A stretch of 64,000 nt of DNA, taken from Urophycis tenuis (lineage: Eukaryota; Chordata; Actinopteri; Gadiformes; Phycidae). This document shows positions 45,236 to 58,100 of this stretch, in pieces. Position numbers and translations under genes: made by a program. The stretch is taken from assembly GCA_036785325.1 (NCBI GenBank), contig JAXIVH010000012.1, positions 6,742,420 to 6,806,419 of the forward strand, written 5' to 3'. Below the pieces are notes generated by a model, which worked only from the letters and a program-made list of their open reading frames with translations, made no database searches and was not told where the DNA came from. The first letter of the stretch is position 1; each line of letters opens with the position of its first letter.

Positions 45236-45917
45236 CGTCGGATTTGAGACGTTGATGCTAAAAGAGTGACATAAGTTGCAATGTATGCACTCCTGTAGAA
45301 ACGAATGCATGTCCACATCTGATGTTCATTCCCAATGCAATTCAAAGTTGCAGTCGTACAGATTTGTTCATGGAAATATTTGATGTCAAACATATGGAAA
45401 CGGAATATTTCCTGAAATGTGAAGTGAAACGTTTTCATTAGCGTCATTGTGTGGCAGGTTTGGTGGTCTGAAACATTGACATGACGCAAGTTTTACTTCA
45501 CTGAATTTTTATCAAAGGGCTATTTGCAATTGCAGCAGATACTTGCTGTGATCTTCTTTCCTTTATTGTTTCGCCATATTCAAACAGAATATGAGTACAG
45601 CATTTTAGAGTTTTTTTGAAGTTCCCCATTTCCCAGATTCTGCCCTCAAGAGTTGAATAAATAAGATCAATCTTTTATCTTCTGTTATCTGAGACAGCAA
45701 CCGTCCATCCACGTCAGAACCGGTCTCAACCAGATCCACGAGAGACCGTACTGGACACCCCTCTAGTGCTGATGATGTCGCGCTTGGGGAGGGATAGTGT
45801 TCCTGCTCTGGAGGACCGAGTGCTGCTCCAGATAGATGGACTGGATCCTGGACCTGCTCCTGAGGGGCTGGCACCGGGCCAGCAGCAACCTCACCACTGA
45901 GGGACCGGGACACTGTT

Positions 45918-46543
45918 ATGGTTTGTGTGTGCGTGTGTGTCTGAGTGTGCGCACGCACACACGTTTGCGGTCATAGGCTTGTGTGTGTTGTTTTGTGTGA
46001 ATGGTTGTGTGTTTGTGTATGTGTGCCTGTGTGTGTGTGTGTGTGTGTATGCATGTGCATGTGTTTTTGTGTGAATGGTTGCAAGTGCGTGCTTGTGTGT
46101 GTGTGTGTGTGTGTCTGAGTGTGTGCACGCACATACGTGTGCGGTCATAGGCTTGTGTGTGTGTGTGTGCACGTGCATGTGCATGTGTTTTTGTGTGAAT
46201 GGTTGCAAGTGCGTGCTTGTGTGTGTGTGTCTGAGTGTGCGCACGCACACACGTGTGCGGTCATAGGCTTGTTTGTGTGTGTGTGTGTGTGTGTGTGGTT
46301 TTGTGTTTGTGTACGTGTGCGCGTGTGTGTGTGCGTGCATGAGCGTTTGTTTTTGTGTGAATGGTTGCAAGTGCGTGCTTGTGTGGGTGTGTGTGTGTGC
46401 GCATGTGTGTGTGTGTCTGTGTGTGTGTGTATGTGTGTGCGTGCTTGTGTGTGTGTGTGTGTATGTGTGTGTGCGTGTGTGTGTGTGTGCACGTGTGTAT
46501 GTGTGTGCGTGTGTGTGTGTGTGTGCGCGTGTGTGTATGTGTA

Positions 46544-46577
<34 letters not shown>

Positions 46578-46585
46578 TGCGCCGG
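45918..46585. repeat. Higher-order TG minisatellite
   Basis: At least four diverged copies of a unit containing GAATGGTTGCAAGTGCGTGC, CTGAGTGTGCGCACGCACAC and TGCGGTCATAGGCTTG, linked by (TG)n of varying length. Copies lie near 45930-46010, 46070-46160, 46195-46275 and 46355-46385, followed by plain TG repeats. Confidence 0.9.
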
Positions 46586-46697
46586 TGCAGAAGCCGACTG
46601 CAGAGCCTGTCATGGGACAGGAGAGCGTAAACACAGCTGTGGGCCGAGATGGACGTGAGATCAGGGCCGCCATGCTTGTTGGCATTCTCCACTCCGC

Positions 46698-46728
<31 letters not shown>

Positions 46729-46842
46729 GACAGCCATCACAGCAATATGTCAAATATGGACCCTTGCAAATTGGCCTGCTCACATCAAAACACAGAGGAT
46801 GGTAGTTAGCCTATACATCCACACAGCCCCATCTCACATATC

Positions 46843-46866
46843 GGGGGGGGGGGGGGGGGGGGGGGG
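46843..46866. repeat. Poly-G run (24 G)
   Basis: Uninterrupted guanines; similar long G runs occur at 24807-24827 and 49794-49815. Confidence 0.97.
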
Positions 46867-47087
46867 AAACTATGATGTCTTAGCATAAGATTTTAACTTT
46901 TCCAATTGACTCTGTGTTTTTTTGGAGCACAGTGGTAAGAACCGAGTGCCACTATCCAACATCCCAACAATCAGGGTTCTTGTGTTTCCTCATTGACTCT
47001 GCAGCGCTTGCCTTAACTCTGAGCGTGGACCGCTGTACATTACAACAACAACACGGAGCGAGCGGGAGAGAGAGCGTACCATGGCGC

Positions 47088-47126
<39 letters not shown>

Positions 47127-49913
47127 TGACCAAATGAGGCAGAAATCCTCCAGTGGCTCCACAAACATGCCTGGCCTCCATATGAAATCAACATTTGGTA
47201 ATTGTTCAGCTACGTCAACACGGTGTGCCCTCCCTCACATGATGTGGAACCGCGCGGCGCTGACTGGATCTCGGCGAGGACTGCGCGCAGCACCCACCAG
47301 ATGATGACGTGATGCTTATGTAAACCACACCTTTGCGGGAGATTTGTATTTTGTTCTTCTTCTTCTTCTTCTTCTTGTGCCCACCAAGTGTAATTATTGT
47401 TCTTGTACCAGATTGAATCATCCATCCCTTGTCTCAAGCCACGCTCGTTATGTCAAACCCCGTGTTGTTCATTCTCCCCGGGGGGGAAATGGTTTTGTTG
47501 CGGCAGCGCAAAAATTACCGTCACGATTAATTACAGATGACTGCATGAATTCATGTTGCGTACACGTTTCCTGCTACTATTATTGTTACTACCAACATCC
47601 CCCTGGCTTCCAAGAAGATAAGCCAATATGTAATGATTTAGCTAGATTGTCGAAAGGCCGACATATTTGACGATCTTGGCTAATGCAGAATAGATGGCAT
47701 TCGAGACGGTGACCTTTCCAGCGGTATCCCAGTCCCACATTCCCCGGCAGACCTGGCCGACCACTGGACAGGGCCTCAGCCCTCACTCACCTGACTGATA
47801 ACATTTTAATGAGCCCTGAAACCCAACGCCACAGAGTTAGCTTCCACGGCCCAGATGAGAGGAACCCGAGGCGACCTTTAAGAAGGGTCCCCCTGAAAGT
47901 CCGAAGCCACCAGGATAAAGTAACATGTGCCACAATTTGTCAAAAAGAGATCAGTAGGAATTTATTATTTGTGTTTGAATTACATGTACAACAGCCCACT
48001 TACTGCCACGGCTTCGCAGGCCACTCGCTCTCTCTCGCTCTCTCTCCCCCCGTTGGCTTCCCCAAACAGAACCCCACAGCTGGGAGACGACGGCATGTTA
48101 TGTAGGGGCGAGGAGCGAGTGCCCGTGGCGATGGGACTTCAGGCTTGAGACAGCGTTCAGCTGAACCGCGACCACAACGTTTTTGTCTCGTCAAACAAGA
48201 GGTTAAAAAGAAAAAAAAAAAAACATTGAAAATGAATTTTAAATAAAAGGAGAGGACGCCGCGCCATCGCAGTCAGCCTTTTGCGGATTCCCCCCCGGGC
48301 AGGAAACGGCGACCGCGCACGTGAGAGTGGTGGCGGTGGAGGGCAGGCAAGACACTGGCCAAGCCATCTGCCACTTTGCCGCACGAGCAGATGTTCTGTA
48401 CGAGACCCAAACGGCGGCGTACACAAGAACACGGCCTGACGAGGCCAACACATGGCCGGCCCGATCTCTCCTCGGAGATCGACGCACGTGAATCGCAGAA
48501 GTCAAATGCATTGAGCACAGCGGCAGCATTGAAAGTAATACCGCGCTGGGACCCGCGCCGTAAATCATCATACATTCTTTTGGGTTCATGCGTTGGGTTC
48601 CTCTGAATGTTTTCCTCATGTTCTGCGGTTCATCACATCACCGGTTAGCGTTGGCTGCGTTTGGCTTCGCGTCCATACCGCCGTCCGTGGTGTAGGGGGG
48701 GGGCTCCTCCTGCTCTCGCTGTGGCTTGGGGGGCTTGGCGTGGCGGTGACGGGGCGAGGGCGAGGGCCTGTCGTGCGAGGTGGACGTCGGGGCCGTCGGT
48801 TCAGGAAGCACTTGGTGTGAAGACGCCGCGGCGACACAGAGACGCGAGGCGGTACGACGGAGCTCCGGACGGCCGGCTGCGCGGGCTCACTCTGCAGGCA
48901 CGTGTTGGCTCACTCTGCAGGCACGTGTTGCTTCGATGCCCCGGAAAGGTGAGCGATGTGACGAAACCCCTCAGGTGTGGGAAGGTGCCATGACGGCGTG
49001 GCGAGGGCCGCGATGGCGCCTGAGCGTAGGGCGAATGTTTTGCGCTGTCCGGGTGTGACAGCTGATCCTCTTTTTCCGTATAAATAAGAACCACACAAAT
49101 GTCTCCCTTTCACTTGCACCACTGTCACACATATACACACACGTTCCTCCAAATCTATGGCAGGAGGAACCTACTTTATGTCGCTAGCATACTTACAAAT
49201 ATACATATATGCAAATAGACTGAAACCGGAACTGTTCCCAGCGTGCGGGCCAATGCTGTTTCAGGACAATAACACAACAAACGATAACGCAATAAAAAAA
49301 ATATATATAAAAAATAAAATAAACGTTAACAAAGTGTCATCTGAAACGAAAACATTCATAAGAAGTTCCTCATCATTCTGTGATGTTTTGGCAGCTCAAC
49401 ATAACACATTCTTGTCTTTCCGAACACAGTCATGTGTTTTCAAAACACTCTTTTGGGGGGCGGGGTCTGGAATATGGGCGCTATTTTCATAGCGGCCGCT
49501 TTACGACAGGAGAAAAGAAGGTCTTCAGACCCTCTGAGTTCCTCAGCTCTCTGGCCAGCCAGCGAGGGGACGTGGGGGGTCTTACAAAAGCATCTACATA
49601 CTGAGGCATCTCTTGACTGCACCGCGTGGCGCTTGGCGTGCCGCGTGGCCGTGGGCCCACGGGCGGCGGGCCCAGCTCACCACTCACACCTGTTTCAGTT
49701 CCTAGAGACCTGCGTCACTTGGGAGACCTTCTGAAGGCCTGGCCTGTCCGTTCAGGCGAATCACTCTGACACAATGACGCCATGAAGAACGACGGGGGGG
49801 GGGGGGGGGGGGGGGCGGTGTTGCCAGTGGTCATATTTGATGGACTTAAGGCCAGTTGTTATGTTCTGAGCCGTACTTCCATGGAAACAAACTATTTGGA
49901 AAGTTGGAGTGAG

Positions 49914-49919
49914 TTTATT
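49914..49919 (-). terminator. dchs1: Candidate poly(A) signal of dchs1
   Basis: AATAAA on the minus strand about 230 bases past the stop codon, the nearest such hexamer. Confidence 0.45.
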
Positions 49920-50148
49920 TTTTTGACGAAAAAAAAAAAAGGTGCTTTACTCCTACCATTCCAGAAGGAGAACGTCTCTCATGAGTCACCTTCCCGAGGT
50001 ATCTTTCGTTGCCCCCTGTGTTTATAGAAGCTATCTAGTCTGATTAAGGGCTTAGGGTTAGCGGGTGCTTTCAAAATCTCATTGCTATTTGGGTGGACGA
50101 TGTCCAACCACAATGTCCCATAGTTCTTCCTCTCTCCTGAACAAGCTC

Positions 50149-52190
50149 TCATATCCTCATCTCATGGTCTGGGCTCTGTTCTATCGACGGCTCCCTGGTG
50201 CTTATCATGGACGCCGAGGGGCCCTGGTTCACCCCAAAGGGGGAGACTGCGGGTGACCGAGCGGCCAGGGGCGAGAGAGAGGGCGAGAAGCTGGGAGACA
50301 TGGCCGCCGAGGAGATGGAGCCCTCGTGGCTGATGGGGGACCTGCGCAAGGAGGCCAGGTGGGGGAACGTCCGGCCCAGCACGGGGACCTTGGTCGGCAC
50401 CGTCATGGCCCCCGGGTGTGCCACGGACGTGATGAGCGGCGGGGGGTCGATCCGAGGCTTGGGGTCTATTTTGGGCTTGGGCTGGAAGGGCTGGCGGGGA
50501 TTCTGGCTCTGCTGGGCCGTTTCGTCCTTCAGCCTGGCGATCTCCGTGAAGACGTTGGCCAGAGGCTGGAACTGGGGGCACCAGTTGAGCAGGTAGTCCC
50601 AGTTGTAGCTCCCACGCAGCTCCTCGTCGCTGGCGACAATGGCAGTGAGCGAGCCGTCCACCGAGGGCTTGCCGTCCTCCGGGAAGCCGTAGTCCTTGGG
50701 CAGGGAGATGTTGAGGCCGCGCGCGGCGCCCAGGTAACCTCCGCCCTCATCTCGATACACAGGGAGCTGGCCTGAGAGCAGCGTCCCACTGAGGCTTCCT
50801 CCCAGCTTCTTCCCCTTGAACCAGGTGCTGCCCTCCAGGACCGCCGGCTCGCAGGAGATGTCCGAGAGCTGGTCGGCGTCCTGCTGGATCCCGGAGTCGG
50901 GCCCGCGGGCCGAGATGTGCTCCTGCATGGAGGAGGTGATGGAGGCCACGCGGGGGTACTCGTTAATCATCCGGATCTCGTCGTCCTCCGCCGCCTCGGC
51001 CGAGCCCCTCCCGCTGGAGTGGGAGGGGTCCAGGGAGCCGCCCCTGGTGTAGGGTCCTCCGCCGGCTCCGCCCTGATCCCCGGCGTAGCCCGGCAGGGTC
51101 TGGTGGTAGATTCTCTCCCCGCCGGCAGCGGACTTGGAGTCGTCCATTTTCTGAAGGGCCGTTCCCGCGGCGACGGCTTGGTTCTCCGTGTTCTGGCCCT
51201 TCTTCTTCTTGCGGGACTTCACCAGGAACACCACCACCGCCATGACCACCAGCAGGATGATGACCGCCAGCGACACGGCGATGATGCTGATCAGCAGGAT
51301 GTTGACGTCCGAGGCCAGGCCGAAGTTGGTGTTGGTGACGTCCACGGCGACCTGCGTCATGGCGGTGCGGGACGTGTCCAGGGGGCTGTGGGCGGCCACG
51401 TCCAGGGTCATGATCCGAGCCTCACGCTTTCCCCGGCCCGACCCGCCGCTTCTGCCCGAGCCGTCCATCTTGAGGAAGATCACGCCGGTGGTTTTGTTGA
51501 CCTCAAAGTACGGCGAAACGGCCGACAGGGAGTACAGTACGATGCCGTCCACCCCTCCGTCCTCATCCCTGGCCTGCACCTGGCCAATGCTTTGGCCCTT
51601 CTTGGCCCCCTCTGGGACCTCGAAGGCCAGATCGGTGGAGGCAAACAGTGGGTCGTACTCATCCTCCCCCGTGACAAACACCTGCACGGTCACGGTGGCA
51701 GAGTGGTTGCCCGCATCTACGGCCACCGCCACAAAGTTGAAGGAGTTGATCTTCTCAAAGTCAAAGGACGTTTTAGCCCTGATCTCGCCCGTGTGCTGGT
51801 CCACCACAAAGCTGTCTTTGCTCGTCCCGGAGCGCTCAACGATGTGATACTTGAGCTGCCCGAAGGTACCCGTGTCATGGTCGATGGCGTGGAGGACCGT
51901 CACCGCCGAGTTGGCCGGCTGGTTCTCCCTGATGCTGGCCGTCAGGACCTCCACGGGGAAGAAAGGGTGATTGTCGTTGACGTCTTTCACCTCGACCACC
52001 ACGGGGGCGAGGGCAAAGTGTCCCTGTCCGTCGGACGCCTGGACGACGATGACGTGCGTGGACTTGTGCTCGCGGTCCAGCGCTTGTTTCAGCCGCAGCG
52101 CACCGCTCCACTGGTCCACGGCGAACAGCTCCATGTCGTCGCCCGAGCTGATGCTGTACTGCACCTCGGCGTTAGGCGCCGAGTCTTGGT
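50149..52190 (-). CDS. dchs1: dchs1 last exon: final cadherin repeats, transmembrane helix, cytoplasmic tail
   Basis: 680 codons including the stop. It starts DQDSAPNAEVQYSISSGDDM after acceptor CGCCAG. Linker KDVNDNHPFF and a degenerate VTGEDEYDPLF separate the last repeats. A Gly/Arg/Lys-rich insert with RGKR lies at about 51420-51437. Transmembrane helix at about 51222-51300. The tail of roughly 370 residues ends SIEQSPDHEMRI-stop and contains the conserved block LLNWCPQFQPLANVFTEIAR, Ser-rich SSAAMSPSFSPSLSPLAARS, and acidic DDEIRMINEYP. The 2-kb frame is uninterrupted, showing good base accuracy here. Confidence 0.95.
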
Positions 52191-55100
52191 CTGGCGGAGG
52201 GGACGGAACACAGAACAGGCGTGAGTTAACTGTCCACAAAAGGAGAGGAAGACACGTGGGGCAATGAGAAAGATGGGACTGGACAGTCGTTCCACACACC
52301 TGTGGCGGTAAACCTGATGATCTCTGTGCCGGCCGCCGCCCCCTCGCTGAGCGACACGGTGTAATCCCCCCTGCTGAACACCGGGGGGTTGTCATTCACG
52401 TCGCCGATGGTGATCACCACGGCAACGCTGGAGCTTTTCTGGGGCACGCCGCGGTCGGACACCACCACCGTGAGGTTGTACAGGGGCGTGGTCTCGAAGT
52501 CGAGGCCCTCGGCCAGCAGCAGCGTGCCGACCGTCTGGAAGCCCCGCCCCTCCAGGAAGCGCACGCTGCTTTCGATTTGGAAGGCGATCCCTTCGTTGCC
52601 GTTGGCGATGGCGAAGTCGAAGCCGCAGTTCTCGCGGGAGAGGTCGCTGTCGAACGCCTCCAGGGTCAGGATGGTCGCCCCGGCGATGGTGTCCTCTGCC
52701 ACCGTAGCCCTGCGCACAGCGGCAGAGCGGTCAGCGTCATGAATAACCGACCAATAAGAGAGCAGCTGTCAAGTCATTAAAAGACACATGTTTTCCAGCT
52801 CCGCAATGGGCGAACCTGTAGTCCGACTGGTGGAACACGGGCGCGTTGTCGTTGACGTCGGTGATCTGGACCTGGACCGTGGTGAGGGACGACAGGGCGG
52901 GGGCCCCGCCGTCACGCGCCTCGATCACGATGTTGACGGAGGGCCGCTCGGGGTCAAACTCTGCCCTCTGACTGATGAACAGCGTTCCTGGACGGGAGAG
53001 GAGGAGGCACTGTGATGAGCACACTACGCCCGGTGCACAGCAGGATGAAATCTACCAGAGAGCACAGCCTCTCAGACTGCAGCAGAGCATTCACGCGGCT
53101 TCATGTTGTGCAAACGCCACGACCACAGTTTCAAACAGGGCGGCCGCTGTACACGTGGCCCATGGCTTCCAGTGTCTGTACCGTTATTGGGGTCGATGTG
53201 GAAGCCCTCCTGCGTGGACGACATCAGTCTGTACGTGACCTTTCCGTTCTCCTGGGAGTCCCGGTCGGTGGCTGTTACCGTGACAACAGGACTTCCTGGA
53301 GGCGTGTGCTCAGGAAGTGTAACCTGTGGAAGCAGGCAGAAGAGGATTTATTCGAGGCATCCCAGCAAACGGGAAAAAAGATCAACAACAATGGAAGCTA
53401 TTGTTAATAAAAGGGAGGAGAAATATAAAATGTAATACTGTTTTCCTGCTTCCCTTAACATTCCATAAATGCTCCATGTTCGTGTTTGCAGGCTTTCTAG
53501 ACTCACCAGATAGTTAACTTTTATCACCCATGTGTTATGTGTGTGTGTGTGTTTTTTCCTAAATCCATCATGGGAGTGGGAGTGTTTGTGCACACGTGTG
53601 AGTGTGAGAGCGAATGTGTTGTAGATAATGGAAAGTGCATGTCTGCCAGAGTGAATCTCTCTGATATACCGGCCCTGCATGCATCAGTGCGCTCCTTCTC
53701 AGGGTCGTTTTCTCAAGCGTTGGCATGTTCAGGACATTCCACATGTTACATGTGGAAAGTGAATCCCGTTCAGGAGGAATTGTAACACACTGCAGGAGGT
53801 GTTTAACAACAAGCAGGGCATCTCAATTCTGGCACAAACGTAGGGTTTTGATAAATACCACACAGTATTATTTACGAATATTTGTCCCAAAGCCTATGAT
53901 TATGGGTAATCTTCAGCTATTCAAGTGCCACTAATTATGCTGCTATATTAATCATACATAATACTAACCAATCACAGCTCTTGTATAATACAGCGCCAAT
54001 TCAACAGCCAAGTATAGCCAAACCCCCTTTAACACTAAGGCCTCCCGCGTGCCGTGTTGGTGAATGCCTGGGCCCTGCGTGACCCCACGGGGGCCCAAGG
54101 TGTGCCGGTCGGTACCTGGTAGAGGTGCTGGGTGAAGACTGGGGCGTTGTCGTTGATGTCCTCCACCAGCACGGTGACGTTGGCCTCCGTGTGGTGCTTG
54201 CTGTCGGTGGCGCGCACCGTGAGGGTGAACCACGTCTTCTCCTCAAAGTCCAGCGGGCCCGTGAGTGACACGCCCCCCCCGTAGCGGTGGATGCTGAATC
54301 TGCCGGCCGCGGCGGGCTCCAGCTGCAGGGAGTAGGACAGCTCCGGGCCGGAGTCCACGTCGTTCCCCGTCACCAGGGTGACCTCCGTGCCGATCAGGGT
54401 GTCTGCGGGGGGCGGGGCGCAAGAAGAAGCACAAACGTTGAGCTGCTGTACGTTACAACAGGCCGTCGTGTGTGCATTTCCTAGGGTTTGGAATATCGGC
54501 TCCTCCTCTGCTTCCAAGGTTCACCCACACGGGGGGATAACCAAAGCGACAGCCCTCCCCAGTGATTTGACAACACATTAGCGGGATCAAGAGGGGGAAT
54601 CCATGAGGGAAATCAGCCCGCTAAGCATCACGGTTGAGGAAACAACATCGGTGGGACTTTTCTCTCTCTCTCTCTCTCTGACACCGGCTGGGTCCAGGGG
54701 TTCCAACACATGGAGCGGACCCATGGGGGGCCAGGAGGTGCAGGCGGGCGAGGTGTGCGGCACACTCACTCTCTGGGATGCGGATTTCCCGGGGCAGCGG
54801 GATGGTGGGGCTGTTGTCGTTCTGGTCCACGATGACCACCGTCAGCGTGGCCGAGCCGGCCAACGGGGGGCTGCCTCTGTCGGTCGCCGTGACGACCAGC
54901 CTGAAGGAGGCAGAATTGTCGTGTTGGGGTTTTTTTTGACGTGAAAATTGGACTTTTCGCGAGTAAAGACAGTACAGATAAACCTGCAGAAGTGATGGCA
55001 TAGTGGTATCATGTGTCATCTTCTGGCAAATAATAACTGTATATTGTGACTCAACTGTGAGATCTTTTTTGGAATCGTAGAGTGATTTATAGCCTCTATC

Positions 55101-58100
55101 AAGTGCACAACGATACAATGCTGAAAGCAGAGCACACAGAACAGTATGAAAGATTTATAGTGTTTCAAACCAAAGCTTGGCTAACGGAACCGTCTGGCAT
55201 CCACTTATCAATGATGCGTTTGTTTTCGGCATGTGTACACACACACACACACACACACACACAAGAACACAATCAACTCTTGAAAGCATAGCCGAGGGAA
55301 ACGCACTCCTGCTGTCTATTACATGTTCACTGGCACGTGAACAAAATGGCTGCCTCCCTGATGCCATCACCAGACACGTGAGACCAACAGGAGGACAGAA
55401 CACAACAGAAGACACCACACCGCCCTGGAGAGCAGATCCGTTCTCACTTGGTCTGGGTCCAGATCTCCCGGTCCATGATGGCCGCCGTGGAGATGCTTCC
55501 GCTGACTGGGTCGATCTTGAACAGGCCGCTTATGCTTGACGATTGGATGGAGTAGGTCACCTGACCGTTCTGACCCTGGTCCATGTCCTCGGCCATCACC
55601 TGGGGGGAGGGGGGAGGGATACAGATAGGGGGAGATTAGGTATGGTGAGGGATTGTACCGAAAAAGCAGCGAAGACAAAACAGGAGGAGGGCAAGAGAGA
55701 GAGAGAGGAAAGGAGAGGAGACGAGAAAAATGCAAGGGAGGCAAGAAATGAAAGGAGAGTATGGGATAGGGTGAGGAGGGAAAGTGAAGGAGAGAAAAGA
55801 GCACTGGGGAGGCGAGTTGAGGGGAAAAGGGTCATCTCTATGAGAGTGAGTACAGATCAGACCCACTCAGGGGCCTGTGGTCTCACAAATAAGAGTTTAG
55901 ACTTATGACTTTAGAGTCATGTCTATAGTCGGATGGCAGACAATCTCTGTGTACAAGCAGAATGAACACCTGTATGATGGGCGTTTCGTAGCCCTGGGCC
56001 TCCCTCATGTAGGCCACGTAGTTCTGCAGCTGGAAGCGGGGCAGGTTGTCGTTGATGTCCTGCAGGTTCAGGTTGACGGCCATGAAGGTGGTGGAGGAGA
56101 CGCTCTCCGCCTTCACCACCAGACGGAGTCGCGGGCTGTCTTCAAAGTCCAGCCCCTGGGAGCTCTGTACCAGGATCTCGCCTAAAGACAACCAGATCCA
56201 CAATCGGTCCGTTCAGTCAGCCGATCGATCAACCAACTCATCGACGGGGGATCTGTATGCTGACTTGTGCAGATAACTCTAATACAAACGGTGCTGTGGT
56301 ATACTTATAGCGCGCCTCTTGATGGATAGCATGTATAAATGACTTTCACAACTTTTGTCACATTGGACAAATGCTGGAGGACAGAGTGAGTCATGGTCAG
56401 CCAGACAGGGGGATCTTCTTGCCAGCAGCACAGTTAGAACCAACGAGTCTCTGTCTCCTAAGCCATGTTTAAAATGTTCCTCCCACTGTTGTTCCCGGCC
56501 TGCTGACCTGTGGTGGAGCTGATGCTGAAGATGTGTCTCCGGTTGCCGCTGAAGAGGCTGTAGCTGATCCCTCTACGGGAGCCATCGGGGAACTGGGCCT
56601 GGGCTCGGGCAACCGATGTGCCTGGAGGAGGAGAAGAAGGACATTGTCATCAATATGCTCCTTAAAACCTCAGGTATGACGGGACTGAACGAACCACAAG
56701 CCTTCCCTCCTGGTTTCTGTCATTGTTTGTTTTTTGTACTTGATGGTATTTCATTATTTGTGCTGTCTTTTCTCTGTTCTATTGTCTGCATGTGATCTGT
56801 GTCGTAGATAATTGCGTTCAAATGGAAACACTAGCAAAGAAACGGACATCCTGAGGCGAGCCTGACCAAACCATCCCAACAACAAAGCATCGGTTTGGAC
56901 GTCCCACCTTGCACGGCATTCTCCTGCAGGCTGACGTCCCGGGCGTTCCTGGAGAAGCGGATGCCGTTGTACTCCAGCTCCCTGACGTAGATCACCACCA
57001 CGCCCTGGGTGGACTGCGCCGGGTTGCCCTGGTCCATGGCCTCCACGATGAGGGTGGTCTGGGCCTGGCCCTGTCCGCCCAGGGACTCCGTGGCCTGGAT
57101 CTCCCCGGTCAGGGAGTTGATGCTGAAGCCCCTGGCCGGCATGGCGAAGCGGTAGAAGACGGAGCCGTTGGCACCGAAGTCCCGGTCCTCGGCCCTCATG
57201 GTGGCCAGCACCCGCTGGGCGCGGGCGGAGGACACCTCCACCACCAGGGGGTCCTGGAGGAAGAAGGGGGCGTTGTCGTTGACGTCCAGGACGGTGACGG
57301 TCACCTGGTCAGGGAAGAGGAGGAGAGGGGGATGGGATGACTCAAGAAGTTGTTCAGACCACAGCAGCCCCCCAGAGTGATTTCATTACAGACATCAGCA
57401 ACAAACAAACAGAACAAACATTTTCTCTTGGCAGACAACATACGAGCAAAGATGATTCCATCTTTAACCGAAAGCCATAAGTTAATAAAGGTTTATTAAA
57501 TCAGAGGTTGATCATCTATGTTGAAATGAATATCCGCTCCTCACAGAACCTTTTTTGAAAACATTTTAAAAATATTTTATTTACTTTTAAACTGTGTCTG
57601 GAGATGGGGTTCTAGTCGTTGGCGGGCCTGAGCTAAAGGTATACTTGTGGGCGTGTCTACCTGAGCTAGAGCTATAGTTGTGGGCGTGTCTACCTGAGCT
57701 AGAGGTATAGCTGTGGGCGTGTCTACCTGAGCTAGAGGCATAGCTGTGGGCGTGTCTACCTGAGCTAGAGGTATAGTTGTGGGCGTGTCTGCCTGAGCTA
57801 GAGGTATAGTTGTGGGCGTGTCTACCTGAGCTAGAGATATAGCTGTGGGCGTGTCTACCTAAGCTAGAGGTAGAGCTGTGGGCGTGTCTACCTGAGCTAG
57901 GGGTATAGTTGTGGGCGTGTCTACCTGAGCTAGAGGTAGAGTTGTGGGCGTGTCTAACTGAGCAAGAGGTATAGATGTGGGTGTGTCTACCTGAGCTAGA
58001 GGTATAGATGTGGGCGTGTCTACCTGAGCAAGAGGTATAGATGTGGGCGTGTCTACCTGAGCTAGAGGTATAGATGTGGGCGTGTCTACCTGAGCAAGAG

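Noticed and set aside
50917..52224. 435-residue plus-strand open frame
   Set aside because: It is antisense to the long dchs1 last exon; the GC-rich codon structure of the real gene keeps the opposite frame open.
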